NCBI GenBank assembly: GCA_044224495.1
Contig: JBGAKG010000010.1
Span: 186,001 to 250,000 of the forward strand
DNA from: JBGAKG01 sp044224495
GTDB lineage: Bacteria > Myxococcota_A > Polyangia > Polyangiales > Polyangiaceae
Direction: 5' to 3'
Length of the DNA stretch: 64,000 nt
Shown here: positions 61,388 through 64,000 of the stretch, in pieces
How positions within the stretch are numbered: the stretch's first letter is position 1
Layout: the number at the start of each line of letters is the position of its first letter
Made by a program: the position numbers and the translations under genes
Notes under the pieces: model-generated
Databases searched by the model: none
The model's input: the letters and a program-made list of their open reading frames with translations, nothing else
Told to the model about the DNA's origin: nothing

Positions 61388-63727
61388 ATGCTCGGTGGTT
61401 CTCGAGGACTTCGCGGTCTCCTTCGTCTCGCGCTCGGGGCGCGGCTCCCCGTCACCTCCGGAGCGCTGCGCGTCCCCGGACCGTCGGCGCGAATCACGAT
61501 TCGTCGCGACGCGTTCGGCGTGCCCTACGTGGAGGCCGAGAACGACGCGGATGCGTTCTTCGGGCTCGGCTTCGCGCAGGCTCAGGACCGCGCGTTCCAG
61601 CTCGAGCTCTACGTACGCGTCGCGCGGGGCACGTTGGCCGAGGTGCTCGGCGACGAGATGCTCGCGGTCGATCGACTCATGCGCCGGATCGGGCTCCGTG
61701 GGATCGCCGAGGCGCAGCTCGCGGCGTTGGCCGAGCGCGAGCAAGCGCAGCTCGCGGCGTTCGCACGCGGCGTGAACGCGGGGTGGGAGCACGGGCTCCC
61801 CAAGCGACCGCACGAGCTCGTGCTGCTCGGAGCGAAGCCGACCCGCTTCGAGCCGGCGGACGTGCTCGCCGTACTGCAGTTCTTCGCCTTCGCGCTGAGC
61901 TCGAACTGGGACGCCGAGCTCGCGCGGCTCCGGATCCTGCGCGCCGACGGGAAGGACGCGCTTCTCGCGCTCGAGCCTTCGCGCGGGCTCGTCGAGGGTG
62001 CCATCGCTCGGCTCGGCGCCGATGCCGAGCTGCTCCTCGCCGCGGAGAAGCTCGCCGACGACGCGAGCAAGGTCGCCGCGGTCACCGCGCTGCGCGGCGC
62101 CTCGAACGGGTTCGCGATCGCGCCCGCGCGCACGGCGACGGGGCGCCCGCTCCTCGCGTGCGATCCGCACCTCTCCCCGTCGCTCCCGGCGCCGTGGTGG
62201 CTCGTCCACGTTCGTACGCCGAACTGGACCATGCGCGGCGCGTGCCTGCCGTCGCAGCCGGTCGTCTCCTTCGGGAACAACGAGCACGTGGCGTGGGGCA
62301 TCACCGCCGGGCACGTCGACAACACCGATCTGTTCGTCGAGCGCATCGGCGAGGATGGTGCGAGCGTCCTCGAGGGCGACCGCTTGGTGCCGTGCACGGT
62401 GCGCGAGGAGACGATCGCGGTGAAGGGGAAGAAGCCCGTCGTCGAGCGCGTGCTTGTGACCAAGCGCGGCCCCATCGTGACGCCGGCGCTCTCGGAGCGC
62501 GCGGGGGTCGCGCTCTCGATGCGCGGCACCTGGATGGCCGCGCGCCGGATCGGCGGCTACGAGATCCGCGAGGCACGCTCCGTCGCAGAGGCAATCGCCG
62601 TCTATGCGTCGTACCCGGCCGTGTCCGAGAACCGCGTCTTCGCCGATCGCCACGGTGCGATCGCGCGCCAGATGATCGGTGATGCGCCGCGGCGGCGCGG
62701 CGGTTCGGGGATGCTCCCTGTCCCAGGTTGGGACAAGTCGCTCGGGTGGGAGGACGAGCCGCTCCCGGCCGCGGCGCTGCCGGGAGCCCGCGATCCGGAG
62801 TGCGGGTTCGTCGTCGTCGCGAACCAGGATCCGGGCCCCAGCCCGACCGGGGCGTTCCTGGGCGCCGACTGGCTCGATGGGTCTCGCCACGCGCGGCTCA
62901 CCGAGCGCCTGGCAGCTGCCTCCGGCTGGGATCTCGCGGCGGCGGGGGCGCTTCAGTGCGATCGCCACACCGTGCTCTGGCCGCGTTTGCGCGCGTTCGT
63001 GCTCGCGGCGGCCGAGCGTGCGGGGGACGCGGAGGCCCTTCGCCTGCTGCGTGCTTGGGACGGCGAGGTCGGGCCCGAGAGCGCGGCGGCGGCGCTGTTC
63101 GAGCTCTTCTTCGCCGAGATGATGGTCCGCATCTGTCGCGCGAAGGCTCCGCGCGCGTGGCGCGCCGCGCTGGGCGAAGGCACGAACGTGGTCCTCCCGC
63201 ACGGGATGATGGCGCTGCGGCGGCTGGAGCACCTCGTCCGCGCGATGCTCGAAGCACCGGCGGGCTGGTTCGCGCGCGGGTGGGACGCCGAGGCGGCGAA
63301 CGCGCTCGAGGTCGCGATGATGTCGCTCCGCGCCCATGGGCCGAGCGAGGAGAGCTGGCGCTGGGGCCACGTGCGTCCGCTCTTCCTCGAGCACCCGGTC
63401 GGTACGAAGAAGCCGCTCGATCGCATCTGGAGCCGCGGCCCGCTCGCGTTCGGTGGCGACGCGACCACGGTCGCGCAGGGCTCCGTCGCGTTCGATGCGC
63501 CGCTGTCGAACGCGATTGGTCTGCCGAACCTGCGCATGGTGCTCGACGTGGGCGCGTGGGAGAAGAACCGCTTCGTCCTCGCCGGTGGGCAATCGGCGAA
63601 CCCGTGCTCGCCCCACTACGACGATCAGATCGGGAGGTGGTTGGCCGGCGAATCGATCACGCTCGCGTGGACGGACGAGGCGATCCGCCGCGCAGCCAAG
63701 AGCACGCTCGTCCTCGAGCACGAATGA
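61388..63727 (+). CDS. Penicillin acylase-type Ntn hydrolase
   Basis: A 779-aa member of the S45/penicillin amidase family. The A-chain begins with IRRDAFGVPYVEAENDADAF and ends at a spacer; autocleavage is expected before Ser239 in RGASNGFAIAP, the N-terminal nucleophile of the B-chain, followed by RTATGRPLLACDPHL and FGNNEHVAWGITAGHVDNTD. C-terminal features (VGTKKPLDRIWSRGPLAFGG) are also typical. No clear signal peptide is visible, so location is uncertain. Substrates of the family include penicillins, acyl-homoserine lactones and cyclic lipopeptides. Its stop overlaps the proline iminopeptidase gene (ATGA); an adjacent LuxR-type regulator is divergent. Confidence 0.88.
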   Translation: MLGGSRGLRGLLRLALGARLPVTSGALRVPGPSARITIRRDAFGVPYVEAENDADAFFGLGFAQAQDRAFQLELYVRVARGTLAEVLGDEMLAVDRLMRRIGLRGIAEAQLAALAEREQAQLAAFARGVNAGWEHGLPKRPHELVLLGAKPTRFEPADVLAVLQFFAFALSSNWDAELARLRILRADGKDALLALEPSRGLVEGAIARLGADAELLLAAEKLADDASKVAAVTALRGASNGFAIAPARTATGRPLLACDPHLSPSLPAPWWLVHVRTPNWTMRGACLPSQPVVSFGNNEHVAWGITAGHVDNTDLFVERIGEDGASVLEGDRLVPCTVREETIAVKGKKPVVERVLVTKRGPIVTPALSERAGVALSMRGTWMAARRIGGYEIREARSVAEAIAVYASYPAVSENRVFADRHGAIARQMIGDAPRRRGGSGMLPVPGWDKSLGWEDEPLPAAALPGARDPECGFVVVANQDPGPSPTGAFLGADWLDGSRHARLTERLAAASGWDLAAAGALQCDRHTVLWPRLRAFVLAAAERAGDAEALRLLRAWDGEVGPESAAAALFELFFAEMMVRICRAKAPRAWRAALGEGTNVVLPHGMMALRRLEHLVRAMLEAPAGWFARGWDAEAANALEVAMMSLRAHGPSEESWRWGHVRPLFLEHPVGTKKPLDRIWSRGPLAFGGDATTVAQGSVAFDAPLSNAIGLPNLRMVLDVGAWEKNRFVLAGGQSANPCSPHYDDQIGRWLAGESITLAWTDEAIRRAAKSTLVLEHE

Positions 63728-64000
63728 CGCTTCATCCTCCGCGCGAGCCCTTTGCTTCGGGCATGCTCCCGGTCGGCGACGGGAACACGCTCTACTGGGA
63801 GGAGTCGGGCCGGCCGGATGGGCTCCCCGCGGTCGTGCTCCACGGTGGTCCCGGCCAAGGGTCGCACCCGAACATGCGTCGGATGTGGGATCCCGCGTGT
63901 TGGCGGGTCGTCCTCTACGATCAGCGCGGCTGTGGAAAGAGCACGCCGCACGCGAGCGACCCGGCGACGGACATGAGCGTGAACACCACCGCGCACCTGG
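63724..64000 (+). CDS. Proline iminopeptidase, 5' part (runs off the window)
   Basis: An open frame from ATG 63724, overlapping the acylase stop (ATGA), continues to the end of the window without a stop (92 codons). The translation has the alpha/beta-hydrolase oxyanion motif VLHGGPGQGSHP, then YDQRGCGKSTPHAS and NTTAHL, which closely matches the N-terminus of S33 prolyl iminopeptidases (HGGPG and DQRGCGxS). These enzymes remove N-terminal proline from peptides. The catalytic serine lies beyond the window. Coupling to the acylase gene suggests the two act on related peptide or amide substrates. Confidence 0.85.
   Translation, partial: MTLHPPREPFASGMLPVGDGNTLYWEESGRPDGLPAVVLHGGPGQGSHPNMRRMWDPACWRVVLYDQRGCGKSTPHASDPATDMSVNTTAHL

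Overview
The window is GC-rich, gene-dense DNA that looks like a chromosome segment of a myxobacterium (Myxococcota, probably Polyangia/Polyangiales). The grounds are very high GC with G/C-ending codons, two Hanks-type Ser/Thr kinases, a PEGA/TPR membrane protein, RCC1, FG-GAP and SPRY lipoproteins, cysteine-rich lipoproteins with Cys-Gly spaced repeats, and Asp-Ala-Gly-rich linkers after the lipobox. I see no rRNA, tRNA, insertion sequence, prophage or CRISPR array. No gene-free stretch exceeds about 175 bases. Many neighbours overlap by ATGA, GTGA or TGATG, which marks translationally coupled operons.

Layout. 1-6.5 kb: an OmpA-type lipoprotein, several lineage-specific lipoproteins and a LuxR-type solo regulator. 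6.5-11.8 kb: a TetR-RND efflux operon on the minus strand (regulator, adaptor, HAE1 pump, small protein) with a perfect palindrome over its promoter. 11.8-18.2 kb: an acidic small protein coupled to an RCC1 lipoprotein, then minus-strand lipoproteins and a Phd/PIN toxin-antitoxin pair. 18.3-27.8 kb: a ClpA-like unfoldase, a membrane-bound CheA-like histidine kinase, and an ArsR-methyltransferase regulator coupled to metH behind a strong promoter with an inverted repeat. 27.8-32.4 kb: a DUF4132 protein, a Ser/Thr kinase and a SPRY-domain lipoprotein. 32.5-39.7 kb: a five-gene operon (transmembrane kinase, TPR/PEGA protein, beta-propeller lipoprotein, two formylglycine-generating-enzyme-like lipoproteins without catalytic cysteines).

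39.7-45 kb: a lipid-type module in which a FadR-like regulator and a GMC oxidase/lipocalin pair diverge from a canonical FadR-type palindrome, followed by a 140-aa protein and a DUF3089 hydrolase. 45-50.6 kb: a FAD monooxygenase-like enzyme divergent from a tryptophanase, then a thiamine-diphosphate lyase and an unknown protein. 50.6-59.8 kb: YwiC-like membrane protein, hemerythrin, transglutaminase plus VWA pair, SDR, cysteine-rich lipoprotein, Tat-exported DUF1501-like protein and a DUF6765-like protein. 59.8-64 kb: a protein with a histone-H1-like tail, a second LuxR solo paralogous to the first, a penicillin-acylase-type Ntn hydrolase and the 5' end of a proline iminopeptidase gene that runs off the window.

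The strongest candidates for something not yet described are the kinase-PEGA-propeller-pseudo-FGE operon (32.5-39.7 kb) with a 15-bp-arm inverted repeat ahead of it, and the FadR-operator-controlled fatty-alcohol-oxidase-like module (39.7-43.8 kb). All functions are read from sequence alone; no database search was possible.
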